Part shown: positions 6,883 to 16,625 of the stretch, one piece after another
Position numbering within the stretch: position 1 is the first letter of the stretch
How the letters are laid out: every line of letters starts with the position of its first letter
From: Candidatus Synchoanobacter obligatus
GTDB lineage: Bacteria > Pseudomonadota > Gammaproteobacteria > Comchoanobacterales > Comchoanobacteraceae
Direction: 5' to 3'
Assembly (NCBI RefSeq): GCF_024259865.1
Contig: NZ_JAKUDN010000001.1
Coordinates: 184,304-248,303 of the forward strand
Length of the DNA stretch: 64,000 nt
Program-made: the position numbers and the translations under genes
Notes under the pieces: model-generated
Told to the model about the DNA's origin: nothing
The model's database searches: none
Seen by the model: the letters and a program-made list of their open reading frames with translations, nothing else

Positions 6883-8550
6883 GTGGTTACTTTTTTTAGA
6901 GAATCCAAAGCTACCAGAAAAGCCATTCTCATCTTTGTTGTGTTTTTATTTTGTGCAGGCGCTGTACTTAACGGCCAATCTACACCTACAAATAATCTTA
7001 GTGTCGGAAAAAGACACGTTAACATACAAAAGTTAAAAGCGATGAGCGAGAACATTCTGGCCCAAAACCCAGGAACGCCACCATCTATGGTCTACTCTTA
7101 CTTGGTCAATATGGAGAAAAAACAGCTGCAGCGTATGGCGCATCTTGACGCTATCGGGTTAAAACCCACCTCATCAGCTATTCGCCAAAACATCAAAGAG
7201 CACCTCCCTGAGAACCTATCTATCAATGATTATTCAAAACAACAGCAGATCTCACCGGATGAGCTGGTACAACAAACATCAGACAGTCTTGTTCAACAGC
7301 AACTGACTCAAGCAATAGAAAGCTCTCACTTCATCACCCCAGATGATGCAGAAACACATCAGCAAGTTCATAATCAAGTGAGACATTATCTTGAAATTGA
7401 TTTAACCCAGGCACTGATCCCTGATAATCATGCGGAATTTCAGCGCATCTATGAACAGCATGGGCAAAACCTGACGAGCCCCCCAACATATACTTACAGA
7501 TATATTGACATCACCCCCGAAACATTGGCTATTGGCCTTACTTCAGAGGAAGACGTTGCAGCCTATTTCGAAACCCACAAACATCTTTATGCAGATCAAG
7601 AATTGGCCTATCAAGTCACGGAATTTTCTCCTGGAAAAGGTGACAGCGCAACGCAACAATGGCCAAAGCACATTCATGACGCGCTGCAACGATACACCAT
7701 GCTATATCCTAACAATCATAGCACCCAGACACAGTATCGTATGCGACTTTCCTCTTTAACCCCGGAGGACACCCAGTTGCTTGAAACGCTTTCTGAGGGC
7801 GAAAGCAACTTCACCATAAAAGACAACACGCTCTTTATCTATACCCTCACATCCCGGTCTTTGTTAGACTCAGTATCCCCTAAGCAAAAAGAACAACTGC
7901 TACAAGACACCAAAAAATGGCAACAGCAAATAGCATTCAAGCAAACGGTAACGTCTATTGGCGAATTTGCATACACGCATCCTGAATCCATCTCAGCATT
8001 GGCAAAAAGCTTTAACCTAACCGTATACCAAACAAGCGCCAATCAGTTACATGAGAATATTGCACCGGTGATGCTAGACCCTGACATTCATCAACACCAC
8101 TATCTCAGCAGTCCAATCACGCTGAGCCCTCTACACGCACAAGTGATTCAATTGGTTTCAAAAGCGCCCGAAGCGCCATTATCCTATGAAGCAGCTCTAT
8201 CTGAGATACAGCGCTTATACGCACTGAATATTCTTTACCCTAGCATTATTAGCGAACTCAATGCTGCCCAGACATTAGAAGAACTCACCCAAGTGTGCCA
8301 GCAGCACCAGCTGACCATCACCCATCAATCTGCCAGCATTCATGATAGCGGTCGCTTTAGCCAAATTGAGCACTTGGTGCCCACATTGCTATCACCAAGA
8401 CCCAGTACGGTTACTGAGCTAGACACCCATCCAACATGGGTTCAGCTTCAACGTATTGAATACAACCAAAAGCTTCAGCCTCAAGCTTTAAGCAACGTTG
8501 GAAGTATTGATTCAGAAACCTTCTTAACCAGTCTTGATGCACTCACTTAA
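6883..8550 (+). CDS. PpiD/SurA-N-like periplasmic chaperone, no clear PPIase domain
   Basis: A 555-residue protein anchored by one N-terminal membrane helix (AILIFVVFLFCAGAVL, residues 14-29), then a SurA-N-like helical region (about 45-160) and a long periplasmic part. Position after hupB and the tRNAs matches ppiD, which folds outer-membrane proteins near the Sec translocon. I cannot find the conserved core of a parvulin domain, so the isomerase part is either very divergent or lost. The start is GTG, with only a weak AGG upstream; no closer ATG exists in frame. It overlaps the start of the L,D-transpeptidase gene, so the two are likely translated together. Confidence 0.75.
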   Translation: MVTFFRESKATRKAILIFVVFLFCAGAVLNGQSTPTNNLSVGKRHVNIQKLKAMSENILAQNPGTPPSMVYSYLVNMEKKQLQRMAHLDAIGLKPTSSAIRQNIKEHLPENLSINDYSKQQQISPDELVQQTSDSLVQQQLTQAIESSHFITPDDAETHQQVHNQVRHYLEIDLTQALIPDNHAEFQRIYEQHGQNLTSPPTYTYRYIDITPETLAIGLTSEEDVAAYFETHKHLYADQELAYQVTEFSPGKGDSATQQWPKHIHDALQRYTMLYPNNHSTQTQYRMRLSSLTPEDTQLLETLSEGESNFTIKDNTLFIYTLTSRSLLDSVSPKQKEQLLQDTKKWQQQIAFKQTVTSIGEFAYTHPESISALAKSFNLTVYQTSANQLHENIAPVMLDPDIHQHHYLSSPITLSPLHAQVIQLVSKAPEAPLSYEAALSEIQRLYALNILYPSIISELNAAQTLEELTQVCQQHQLTITHQSASIHDSGRFSQIEHLVPTLLSPRPSTVTELDTHPTWVQLQRIEYNQKLQPQALSNVGSIDSETFLTSLDALT

Positions 8551-8998
8551 GAAAAATGAGTCTTGTATTTTTATCTTAGGGCGTATTCAAGAGCTACGGC
8601 TTTGCCACCAAGGACAGATATTAAAATACCCCATATCCACAGCAAAGAGAGGCTATGGAGAACAACATAATAGCTTCAAAACCCCAAGAGGATGGCACTA
8701 TGTTCGTGCAATCATTGGAAAAGAGCAGCCCATAAACACTTTTTTTAAAGCGCGAAGGCCCAGTAATCTCTCACAAGACATTTCAGGCCGCATTCTTTGG
8801 CTATGTGGCCTAGAGTCCCATAACCATACCCCCCAGCAGCACTCTATGCTGAGATATATTTACATTCACGGAACACCCAGAAAATTTTTAAAAACGCCCT
8901 CTTCCATTGGATGTATCAATATGTACAACCAAGATATTGCTGCCCTTTGCCAAAAGATCCCTCGTTACTGCAAAGTCTTCATTGATGGTGAAGAATAG
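8537..8998 (+). CDS. L,D-transpeptidase (YkuD domain)
   Basis: A 153-residue YkuD-fold protein. The active-site signature is present as His111 in YIHGTP and Cys126 in SSIGCINM. Such enzymes form 3-3 peptidoglycan cross-links or attach proteins to the wall. No signal peptide is seen with the ATG at 8537 (MHSLKKNESC), so export must be non-classical, or the enzyme acts elsewhere, or the start is misjudged. The gene overlaps the PpiD-like gene by 14 bp, which suggests translational coupling. I prefer ATG 8537 to the adjacent TTG. Confidence 0.82.
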   Translation: MHSLKKNESCIFILGRIQELRLCHQGQILKYPISTAKRGYGEQHNSFKTPRGWHYVRAIIGKEQPINTFFKARRPSNLSQDISGRILWLCGLESHNHTPQQHSMLRYIYIHGTPRKFLKTPSSIGCINMYNQDIAALCQKIPRYCKVFIDGEE

Positions 8999-9070
8999 TG
9001 TATCAAGTCCTTGCGTTTTGAAGCGCTTTTGATTACGATATAGTCATGTATGTTATGGAGAGCAAACATC

Positions 9071-9763
9071 ATGTTGACGAGAATTCTATCAGCCCTATTG
9101 ATTTTTTCAGCAAGCTTATGTGCCGCTGATACTCCTCGGCTCTTTTTTGGTGTGAATGTTGGTGCATCAATGATGTCAGTATCACCACCAAGAGCTTCTG
9201 ATCACACAACCGTAACAGCACTTTCAGAACTACTGGGCAGTACTGACGATAACCAAGAAGGTGCTTTGCTTGAGTTTAGCTCCACATTTGATAACTTTTT
9301 AGTCATTTCGCCATCTCTTGGCATGACCTTTCCGGTTAGCAACATGCTGTTACTAGAAGGCTACGCTCGACTAGACATCAATGAAAAAGACTTTACCGTT
9401 CAAAACTCCGGTAACCCCAGCGACAAAATCGTTTCACGTATCAGCAAAGAAATTGGAATTGGTGGGTCATTAATGGTTCGAGTATCTAAACAATATGCAA
9501 TTGGACCTACCGTTGAAGCCGTGATACTTTCTAATGAATCTCTGATTTTAACCAGCTCTGAGAAAAAAGATTACACCATGGTTGAAATTGGCATTCAATC
9601 AACCTATAGAATGCATGACTATCTTACTTTGGGCATATCATGCAACACAGCACTTGATCAGAATTTTACTGTCAAGTCAACCGCCTCTAGCAACGATAAA
9701 AACCTAAATCTCTCTTACAAAGTTGCTAAAGCCGCAATTTCTTTACGTATAACGCCTATTTAA
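9071..9763 (+). CDS. Outer-membrane beta-barrel protein
   Basis: A 230-residue protein with a standard signal peptide (LTRILSALLIFSASLCAA, cleavage after about residue 19) followed by alternating hydrophobic/polar strands of the OmpA/OprF-like small barrel type (FFGVNVGASMM, LLLEGYARLDI, KQYAIGPTVEAVIL, KAAISLRITPI at the end). The C-terminus is strand-like, as expected for BAM-dependent insertion, although it does not end in Phe. GGAG lies 10 nt upstream of the chosen ATG. The specific family is not recognised; a surface or porin-like role is inferred. Confidence 0.7.
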   Translation: MLTRILSALLIFSASLCAADTPRLFFGVNVGASMMSVSPPRASDHTTVTALSELLGSTDDNQEGALLEFSSTFDNFLVISPSLGMTFPVSNMLLLEGYARLDINEKDFTVQNSGNPSDKIVSRISKEIGIGGSLMVRVSKQYAIGPTVEAVILSNESLILTSSEKKDYTMVEIGIQSTYRMHDYLTLGISCNTALDQNFTVKSTASSNDKNLNLSYKVAKAAISLRITPI

Positions 9764-9849
9764 TCTAGATCACCATGGAATATCGGCGGGGTTCTTGAAT
9801 AGTCGGCAAAAAAAATATATTATAGAATACCGTTAAAATGTAGTTATTT

Positions 9850-10278
9850 ATGGCTAAGAACAATACCCCAGTGGGGCAAGAGCTCGCACACACACGTGAT
9901 CTTCTCTCACTATCCGTGCAGGAAGTGATGAGTATTCTAAAAATGAAGGAATCAACCATTCAGATGTTGGAAAAAGATTTGTATCCTAGTCAGAATATAG
10001 ATGTATTTACCAAAGCACACTTGGTATCCTACTGCAAAGTATTAAATATTAATGCCCAGACCATGATCAATAAGCTTGAAGCCAAGGGGTATAACTTCCC
10101 ATCTGCCAAAACCGTTAAGGAACAGCCCGAGCTCTCTAAAAGTTATGGCCGTAAAAAGCAGACTATTGCGCTTGGAATCTTCATCATCTACATGGGGATG
10201 TACTTGATGTCTAAGCCTGCTGAAACCGTGGAGCATACCATAGCAAGCCCCCTAACCAGTGAGGTTCTTTATGAGTAA
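9850..10278 (+). CDS. RodZ-like HTH membrane protein, short form
   Basis: A 142-residue protein with an N-terminal helix-turn-helix of the RodZ type (GQELAHTRDLLSLSVQEV then KESTIQMLEKD) and one membrane helix at about residues 104-119 (TIALGIFIIYMGMYLM). RodZ links the MreB cytoskeleton to the wall-elongation machinery through its HTH. The usual long periplasmic beta domain is absent, with only about 20 residues after the membrane helix. Its place before hisS is the normal rodZ location, although ispG, commonly in between, is missing. It overlaps hisS by 8 bp. Confidence 0.7.
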   Translation: MAKNNTPVGQELAHTRDLLSLSVQEVMSILKMKESTIQMLEKDLYPSQNIDVFTKAHLVSYCKVLNINAQTMINKLEAKGYNFPSAKTVKEQPELSKSYGRKKQTIALGIFIIYMGMYLMSKPAETVEHTIASPLTSEVLYE

Positions 10279-11521
10279 TAAATATCAATGTTTACGAGGC
10301 ATGCGAGACTTGTCTTTAGAGCAATCAGGGAGAATATCATATATTGAGCGAACCTTAGAACGTATTGCGCAACAGTACGGCTACGCCAATATCCAGTTCC
10401 CTATTCTGGAAGAAGCTACGTTGTTTCAAAAAAGTATTGGTATTGAAACGGATATTGTCGGCCAAGAAATGTATACCTTTCAAGACAAAAATGATCAACT
10501 TATTTCACTGAGGCCCGAAGGAACAGCAGGGTGCCTCAGAGCTTGCCTGGCCAATGGCATGATCCAACGTCAAAAGCAAAAGGTCTATTACCAAGGCCCT
10601 ATGTTTCGTAGAGAAAGGCCGCAGCGTGGACGCTTTCGTCAATTTCAGCACTTTGGCATAGAGGTATATGGTTATCCTTCTGGAGGGATTGATGCTGAGC
10701 TGATACTAATGTCACATCAAATGTGGCAGTCCTTGGGACTGAATCATATCCAATTACATGTCAACTACCTGGGCTCCCCTGCATCTAGAGTCGCGTATCG
10801 AGATACCCTACAAGCCTACTGGAAAGAACATACTTCTGAGCTAACTGAAGATGAACGCCAACGTGCTGAGAACAACCCTTTAAGACTCCTGGATAGTAAA
10901 AACCCCAGTATACAATCATTGATTGACCATGCCCCGTCTATTACCGAAAGTTTGAGTGATGATGAGAAACAATGCTATCAAAAAATATTGGATATGCTCT
11001 CACGTCATCACATTTCTTATATTGAATCCAAAAAGCTTGTTAGAGGCTTGGATTATTATAGTGACTTTATCTTTGAATGGATCAGTGATGATCTTGGATC
11101 ACAAAGTACCATTTGTGGTGGCGGACGTTATGACCCACTGGTTGCCGCTATGGGACATGATATCCCCGCCATAGGCTTTGCTGCTGGTGTTGATCGCATC
11201 GAAGAAATCATGCCTAAAATCTTCTCTGACATGCCAAAAATTCTTTTTTGTGCTGCAGATGAATCACTCCTTACCCGTCTTGAAAGACTCCAACAAGCCA
11301 GATCAAACAACATCATTTTGGATATCGACTATAGCGCTGGAAAACTCAAAAACAAAATGAAAACAGCTCAGCATAAAGCATTTGACTATATTGCCTATCT
11401 TCAAGAAGATGACCAAATCAAGGTTATCCACTTTACCAAAGATGAATCACACCACTTTAATATCAGTGAATTTAATCAGTGGTGTCAATCACTGGCCACA
11501 GGAGACCATTATGCAAGTTGA
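10271..11521 (+). CDS. hisS: Histidyl-tRNA synthetase
   Basis: A class II aminoacyl-tRNA synthetase that charges tRNA-His. Recognisable elements are the opening RGMRDL, motif 2 FRRERPQRGRFRQFQHFGIE (split by the Arg-rich loop), the histidine-binding GLDYYSDFIFEW (HisA motif) and motif 3 GFAAGVDRIEE. The protein has 416 residues, typical length. The ATG at 10271 overlaps the end of the RodZ-like gene; the upstream in-frame GTG was rejected. It is in one transcription unit with yfgM and der. Confidence 0.96.
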   Translation: MSNKYQCLRGMRDLSLEQSGRISYIERTLERIAQQYGYANIQFPILEEATLFQKSIGIETDIVGQEMYTFQDKNDQLISLRPEGTAGCLRACLANGMIQRQKQKVYYQGPMFRRERPQRGRFRQFQHFGIEVYGYPSGGIDAELILMSHQMWQSLGLNHIQLHVNYLGSPASRVAYRDTLQAYWKEHTSELTEDERQRAENNPLRLLDSKNPSIQSLIDHAPSITESLSDDEKQCYQKILDMLSRHHISYIESKKLVRGLDYYSDFIFEWISDDLGSQSTICGGGRYDPLVAAMGHDIPAIGFAAGVDRIEEIMPKIFSDMPKILFCAADESLLTRLERLQQARSNNIILDIDYSAGKLKNKMKTAQHKAFDYIAYLQEDDQIKVIHFTKDESHHFNISEFNQWCQSLATGDHYAS

Positions 11522-12101
11522 CCAAACAGCTGAACTGTATTATCAATCACTACTAAAGCGATATGGTAAATCTATTTTAAGTGTTGCAGCCGCCATTGTT
11601 TTATTTGGTTGTATCTGGGAGCTAAAAGCTGGCTATGATGATAGACAGCAAAAAGCCGTTCAAGCTGATTTTGAGCAATATTTGGCTCAAGCTGATACCG
11701 CGATAGTATTACGCCAGCAAGAACAAAACCCTCAGCTAATACAAACCCAACTCATGAGCCTTTTGGAAGCCAAAAGATCCTTTGACCAAGAAAACTACTC
11801 TACAACAGAGGAACATCTCACTTATGTGATCAATCATGCGACTCAACCAGCAATGATGACAATTGCCGCGCAAAGGCTGTCATCATTATATCGTCATTTA
11901 GGGGATCCTAGCAAAGCAACCCAAGTATTAAAAACCCAACCGCATGAATCCGCTTACTCCAAGTTTTTAGAAGCCATGGCTGCAGATAAACACTCTGTTG
12001 AACGAATGAATCTTCTCAATGAAGCACTGGCACTAGCGCCCAGCCCTTACACCAAGCAACTGATTTCAGTGGCACACTATAATAATATCGAGACATCATG
12101 A
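11511..12101 (+). CDS. YfgM-type membrane-anchored TPR-like protein
   Basis: A 196-residue protein with one membrane helix (ILSVAAAIVLFGCIWELKAGY, residues about 21-41 read in parts) and a periplasmic helical-repeat domain (tetratricopeptide-like DUF2133 type). In other gammaproteobacteria YfgM works with PpiD at the Sec translocon, and both are present in this window. The chosen ATG has AGGAG just upstream and overlaps the end of hisS by 11 bp. bamB, which normally follows, is not here; der follows directly with an ATGA overlap. Confidence 0.82.
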   Translation: MQVDQTAELYYQSLLKRYGKSILSVAAAIVLFGCIWELKAGYDDRQQKAVQADFEQYLAQADTAIVLRQQEQNPQLIQTQLMSLLEAKRSFDQENYSTTEEHLTYVINHATQPAMMTIAAQRLSSLYRHLGDPSKATQVLKTQPHESAYSKFLEAMAADKHSVERMNLLNEALALAPSPYTKQLISVAHYNNIETS

Positions 12102-13414
12102 ACACACCAATTGTGGCACTCATTGGCCAACCCAACGTCGGAAAATCTAGTTTTTTCAACCTTCTCGCAGGAAAACGCTCTGCTATTGTTAGTGCAAAAG
12201 CTGGCGTGACTCGAGACCGTCAGTTTTCAAAGATCCAACTGGATAACGTCCCTTTATGGTTGGTTGATACTGCCGGCCTGTCACGCCACCAAGACAAGCT
12301 CTCAAGTGCCATGTACGAACAGAGTAGAATGGCTGCAGCACAAGCTGACTTGGTTATATTAATGACTGATGGCTCTACCATGTGCCAAAGTGAAGATATT
12401 GAGCTGGCACGTTTTATCCAAAAAAGCAAAACGAAGGTCCTTTTGGCTGTTAACAAACATGACCTTGCAGACCCTAATGACCTGGAAACTTACCGAAAAA
12501 TTGGCATGAAAGAAATATTTTCTATTTCGTGTATGAACAAACACGGCATTGATGCGCTTAAATCTGCCATATTGGAAAACATTACCCATGTAGAAGAAGA
12601 GATTCAAACCGACACCCCCATTGTTTCAATAGTTGGGAAACCCAATGCAGGGAAATCCACGTTAAGCAACCACTACGCAAAAGAAGACCGGTGTATTGTG
12701 TCCAAAATTCCTGGAACAACTCGAGATGCGATTGCTATTGACCTTGAGCATAATAAAACACCTTACCGATTGATTGATACTGCAGGAATGCGAAAAAAAG
12801 CACGTATTCATGAAGAAATTGAGCAATACGCAACATCAACTACCCTTCGAGCCATTGATGAAGCACATACTGTCATTCACCTCATTGATGCGACAGAACA
12901 TATTGCTCGACAAGACTTCCGTATTATTCATCTATGTTTAGATATGGGGAAGGCTGTTGTCATTGGCGTTAATAAAATTGATTGTTTAAGTAAAAGTGCG
13001 AAAGCATTATTCAAAAAAGACTTATCCATTGCTCTAAAACATTTGAAACAAGTCCCGATTGTAGAGTTATCTGCCACTCAAGGAAAAAACACCTATCAGC
13101 TAATGACGCAAGCGATTACCCTTGCCAAAGGCATGAATAGAACCTTTAACACCTCGATGTTAACACGTGTTTTAGAAAAACTTGTGAAAAGAACCCCTCC
13201 TCCAACAAGACTAGGACGCCCTATTCAGTTGCGTATGGCGCATACGTCAAAGCAGTACCCTTTGCAAATTACCATTAGAGGAAAACGAACGTCCTATTTA
13301 CCCAAATCTTATATCCGTTATCTAACCAATGGTTTCTTGCAAGAGCTGCAACTAACTGGCCGCCACATCCATTTGGTTCTTGAATCGGATCATAACCCCT
13401 TTGCCCCGGAATAA
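12098..13414 (+). CDS. der: Ribosome-assembly GTPase Der (EngA)
   Basis: A double-GTPase needed for assembly of the 50S ribosomal subunit. Two G domains are visible: the first with GQPNVGKSSF, DTAGLS and NKHDL, the second with GKPNAGKST, DTAGM and NKID, followed by a KH-like domain (ITIRGKRTSYLPKSYIRYL). The length, 438 residues, is normal to slightly short. Translation is coupled to yfgM through ATGA. Confidence 0.96.
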   Translation: MNTPIVALIGQPNVGKSSFFNLLAGKRSAIVSAKAGVTRDRQFSKIQLDNVPLWLVDTAGLSRHQDKLSSAMYEQSRMAAAQADLVILMTDGSTMCQSEDIELARFIQKSKTKVLLAVNKHDLADPNDLETYRKIGMKEIFSISCMNKHGIDALKSAILENITHVEEEIQTDTPIVSIVGKPNAGKSTLSNHYAKEDRCIVSKIPGTTRDAIAIDLEHNKTPYRLIDTAGMRKKARIHEEIEQYATSTTLRAIDEAHTVIHLIDATEHIARQDFRIIHLCLDMGKAVVIGVNKIDCLSKSAKALFKKDLSIALKHLKQVPIVELSATQGKNTYQLMTQAITLAKGMNRTFNTSMLTRVLEKLVKRTPPPTRLGRPIQLRMAHTSKQYPLQITIRGKRTSYLPKSYIRYLTNGFLQELQLTGRHIHLVLESDHNPFAPE

Positions 13415-13475
13415 ATTATGGTGCATTGAAAATTTAAATACTGTAATATAAGGCTTGGTGATAAAGGAGTCTATC

Positions 13476-14585
13476 ATGAAAGAATTAAACGATGCATTTA
13501 TTGAAATTTTAAAGAAATTAGAAACAGTTGACAGCCCTAAAGTGGATAAATTCTTCGAACAGAACAAGGATAAGATGGCTGATTTTTGGCACCTTACTTA
13601 CCACTGTATCCGAGGAAACAAACAACATGTGGACGATATTATTACAAAACATGGCCCCTGCATGTTGCTAGAAAAGCAACAAAGCTTTTGTCCACTATTT
13701 ATGTTAATCCAATTTAATACACCCGGATCTGATCATTTTGAAATCTTCGAAAAGTACATTGATGAGATATTCAAGCGTAAACCAGAAGCCATTTATGATC
13801 GCTACTTATGGTTATATCGTGCATGCATTTTCTGTAATCAGCTAGAGATCTTTAAAATTTTACTAAATCATGATGAAGAAGGCACACTGTTGGCTATTCA
13901 CATGCAAGACCTATTCATTAGAACCCGAGAAAGACGTGAGGTTCAAGATACATTTACCGACCGCTCTCCAGAAATATTCTCATTCATGCTTCAGAATGAA
14001 CTCGTTCAAGAACGAATCCACCGTATACATCGCTTTAAAGCCATGGCCAATGCCACCATACGTGACTATGTCAAGAAATACCTCGCGCAAAACCTTGATG
14101 TGGTTTACACAAAATTAAGTAGCATTCGTTATACGGAATGTAATATGGATAGCATATTCCATGAAAAAGACACCCTTATTACAGCATTTGCCAACTGGAA
14201 TCCTCAGTCTTTAACCCCAAATTATCTTGCAACGGCATTAAAAAAGATCCCTTGCCATATTCATTTATTGGCCAAAATGAAAACCTCAATTTTCCCTTAT
14301 ATCGAATCCCAACTGATCCTATGCTATGTCTCTCGTGCCATGGCAACAACCCAAAAACCTTGCCTCACCGTCAATAAAGAATTTCACCTTGTCACTAAAA
14401 AAGTCAGGTCTGGTGATCTCGTCTTTACACCAAAAGTACTCATTTGGTTCCCAAAAACATCAAAAGTACAGATAAAAGAACCCAGTCAAAACCTGACCGA
14501 CAAATACGTCAATGCCTTGAGAACCACCTGGGGAGGACCTTCTCTTGTCCCTGGCTACTTAAGAGTGCTATTAGAGTGCTATTAA
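13476..14585 (+). CDS. Unknown, helical-repeat-like protein
   Basis: A 369-residue protein with an excellent ribosome-binding site (AAAGGAG) before the ATG at 13476. It is mostly alpha-helical in appearance, with segments such as HLTYHCIRGNKQHVDDIITKHG and YRACIFCNQLEIFKILLNHD (each shorter than quoted units of an ankyrin-like repeat) that resemble degenerate ankyrin helices. There is no signal peptide or membrane helix. I do not recognise a family. A role as an intracellular effector is possible from the repeat-like look and context, but not shown. Its 3' end overlaps the convergent membrane gene by 15 bp. Confidence 0.65.
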   Translation: MKELNDAFIEILKKLETVDSPKVDKFFEQNKDKMADFWHLTYHCIRGNKQHVDDIITKHGPCMLLEKQQSFCPLFMLIQFNTPGSDHFEIFEKYIDEIFKRKPEAIYDRYLWLYRACIFCNQLEIFKILLNHDEEGTLLAIHMQDLFIRTRERREVQDTFTDRSPEIFSFMLQNELVQERIHRIHRFKAMANATIRDYVKKYLAQNLDVVYTKLSSIRYTECNMDSIFHEKDTLITAFANWNPQSLTPNYLATALKKIPCHIHLLAKMKTSIFPYIESQLILCYVSRAMATTQKPCLTVNKEFHLVTKKVRSGDLVFTPKVLIWFPKTSKVQIKEPSQNLTDKYVNALRTTWGGPSLVPGYLRVLLECY

Positions 14586-15761
14586 ACTAGGTATTCTTTC
14601 ATGCTCATCCTTAAAACCATCCTGGGCACAATAGAGATATAGTTGATGTGGCAAATACAGTACTGTCGAACATAGCTTCCTTGAGGATAATACAATCTTA
14701 TGAGTTGGTAATGTTAGCCTATGACACGCCAAATCAAAACCATGTTTTAGCACCCCCAAATCTAAACCATACAAGAATGCTAACAGACCATAAGCCAACA
14801 ACGGAATCGCTTGATGCGTGAGCTCATAAAGAAAGAAAATAGCCCAAACCCCCAAAAGTATGTTGACATTATAAAATAAGTTAATAAAACCTTCTGCGTC
14901 ACAAGTCAGAGCATTAGCATGATCCAACAGCCACTGAACGCCTAGAATCCGTACCATATTCCCTAATAAGATAAGTTGGTAAATACCAACTGCGACCAAA
15001 AAATAATTGCTCATGAACGGATACAGCAACCTCAATAAATTTAAGGATACCATGCCTATCAATAAAGCCAGTGTATCCTTCCGGTAATGATAGCCGCCAT
15101 TAAAGAATTGCATATAATCATATAACTTTAAAATCACTTGTGTGATCATAGATGTCAGTGGATAAACACATAGTGGTAACCCGAAACACAGCATAACAAA
15201 CTGGTAATAAGGCAACGCAAAGCAGGCAAAAATATTTAAAACCGCCATGATCACTAACTTCATTTGCACAACATTAATCTGTCCCCACTTTCGCAAAATA
15301 CCTTGAGATGACACATGTGCTTGGCTTCTAAAGCGTATATCTAATACAAAACCCAAACTATAACTACATAACATCAATAAATATAATGCCAGATACTGCG
15401 TATAATGAAGCAATGGCGCAGGAAAAAGGATCACGGAAAATAAGAAATAAAATTTGAAATTATAGGGTAAATGGCTATCGACCCAGCACTTGACATTTTG
15501 GAGAAATTTTTGAAAGGTCACCAACACTTCAAATAAGTATTTGCCAAGCTTTTCTATGGTATCAGATACAGCAGAGACCTTTTCTGGTAGTTTCTTTTTG
15601 ATCTGAGAAATCACTGTAAAACCCAGAACTTCTTGTAACGACACAAGTGCTATCACACGAAACAGTAAATACTGCCATACCAAAACAGACTGAGGCAACA
15701 GCGCATAAAATACTAAAAAAGCACTGGCATTAGTAAGATACTTCAGTGCAAATTTATTCAT
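14571..15761 (-). CDS. Unknown multi-spanning membrane protein coupled to sucD
   Basis: A 396-residue protein with about eight hydrophobic segments (for example [50 protein letters not shown]) and a cytosolic basic loop (QIKKKLPEK). Its ATG overlaps the sucD stop codon by 4 bp, so it is translated as the last gene of the sdh-suc operon. I know no such gene in this place in other gammaproteobacteria. No transport family motif could be recognised. The C-terminus ends in a soluble tail of about 60 residues. Confidence 0.65.
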   Translation of the reverse strand: MNKFALKYLTNASAFLVFYALLPQSVLVWQYLLFRVIALVSLQEVLGFTVISQIKKKLPEKVSAVSDTIEKLGKYLFEVLVTFQKFLQNVKCWVDSHLPYNFKFYFLFSVILFPAPLLHYTQYLALYLLMLCSYSLGFVLDIRFRSQAHVSSQGILRKWGQINVVQMKLVIMAVLNIFACFALPYYQFVMLCFGLPLCVYPLTSMITQVILKLYDYMQFFNGGYHYRKDTLALLIGMVSLNLLRLLYPFMSNYFLVAVGIYQLILLGNMVRILGVQWLLDHANALTCDAEGFINLFYNVNILLGVWAIFFLYELTHQAIPLLAYGLLAFLYGLDLGVLKHGFDLACHRLTLPTHKIVLSSRKLCSTVLYLPHQLYLYCAQDGFKDEHERIPSLIAL

Positions 15762-16624
15762 AAGACCTCTTCTATCCCAAACCCTAATAAATCCGGGGAT
15801 GGAACCACATTAACCCCCGCTGCTAATAACGCTTTAGACTTACCCTCAGCAGTTCCTTTATTTCCTGAGATAATGGCGCCTGCATGCCCCATCCTCTTAC
15901 CTTTAGGTGCCGTAATCCCAGCAATATAGGCAACAACAGGTTTGGTGACGTTGGATTGAATATACTCAGCAGCCAACTCTTCTGCATCGCCTCCAATCTC
16001 ACCAACCAAAATAATCGCTTCTGTTTCAGGATCTGCTTCGAAGCGTCCCAAGATATCAATAAAGCTTGACCCTGGTATCGGATCGCCACCAATCCCGACA
16101 CAGGTACTTTGTCCAAAGCCCAGTTGTGTTGTTTGATGCACCGCCTCATACGTTAATGTGCCAGAACGGGATACAATACCCACCCGACCACGCTGATGAA
16201 TCTCACCCGGCATAATCCCCATCTTACACTCATCAGGGGTGATAATCCCTGGGCAATTTGGACCAATAAGACACAACCCCTTATCATCAACCAACTTTTT
16301 GACCTTTATCATATCATGAACTGGAAGACCTTCGGTAATGCAAACAATTAATGGAATATTGGCATCCACCGCTTCTAATATTGAGTCCTGACAAAATGGT
16401 GCTGGGACATAAATAATGGTTGCATCTGCGCCTGTTTCAGAAACCGCTTCTTTCACCGTATTATAAACAGGTAACCCCAAATGCGTCATACCACCTTTCC
16501 CCGGTGTCACACCACCGACCATATTGGTTCCATAAGCAATTGATTGTTCACAGTGTGCTGTTGCCTGCCCTCCGGTAAATCCTTGGCAAATGACCTTTGT
16601 CTCCTTATTAACCAATATACTCAT
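15758..16624 (-). CDS. sucD: Succinyl-CoA synthetase, alpha subunit
   Basis: Forms the active-site subunit of the TCA-cycle enzyme that turns succinyl-CoA into succinate with formation of ATP or GTP. The phosphorylated histidine is His247 in [11 protein letters not shown], and the CoA-binding N-terminal Rossmann part begins [11 protein letters not shown]. 288 residues is the standard length. It follows sucC with 1 bp between them in the sdh-suc operon. Confidence 0.97.
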   Translation of the reverse strand: MSILVNKETKVICQGFTGGQATAHCEQSIAYGTNMVGGVTPGKGGMTHLGLPVYNTVKEAVSETGADATIIYVPAPFCQDSILEAVDANIPLIVCITEGLPVHDMIKVKKLVDDKGLCLIGPNCPGIITPDECKMGIMPGEIHQRGRVGIVSRSGTLTYEAVHQTTQLGFGQSTCVGIGGDPIPGSSFIDILGRFEADPETEAIILVGEIGGDAEELAAEYIQSNVTKPVVAYIAGITAPKGKRMGHAGAIISGNKGTAEGKSKALLAAGVNVVPSPDLLGFGIEEVL

Positions 16625-16625
16625 G

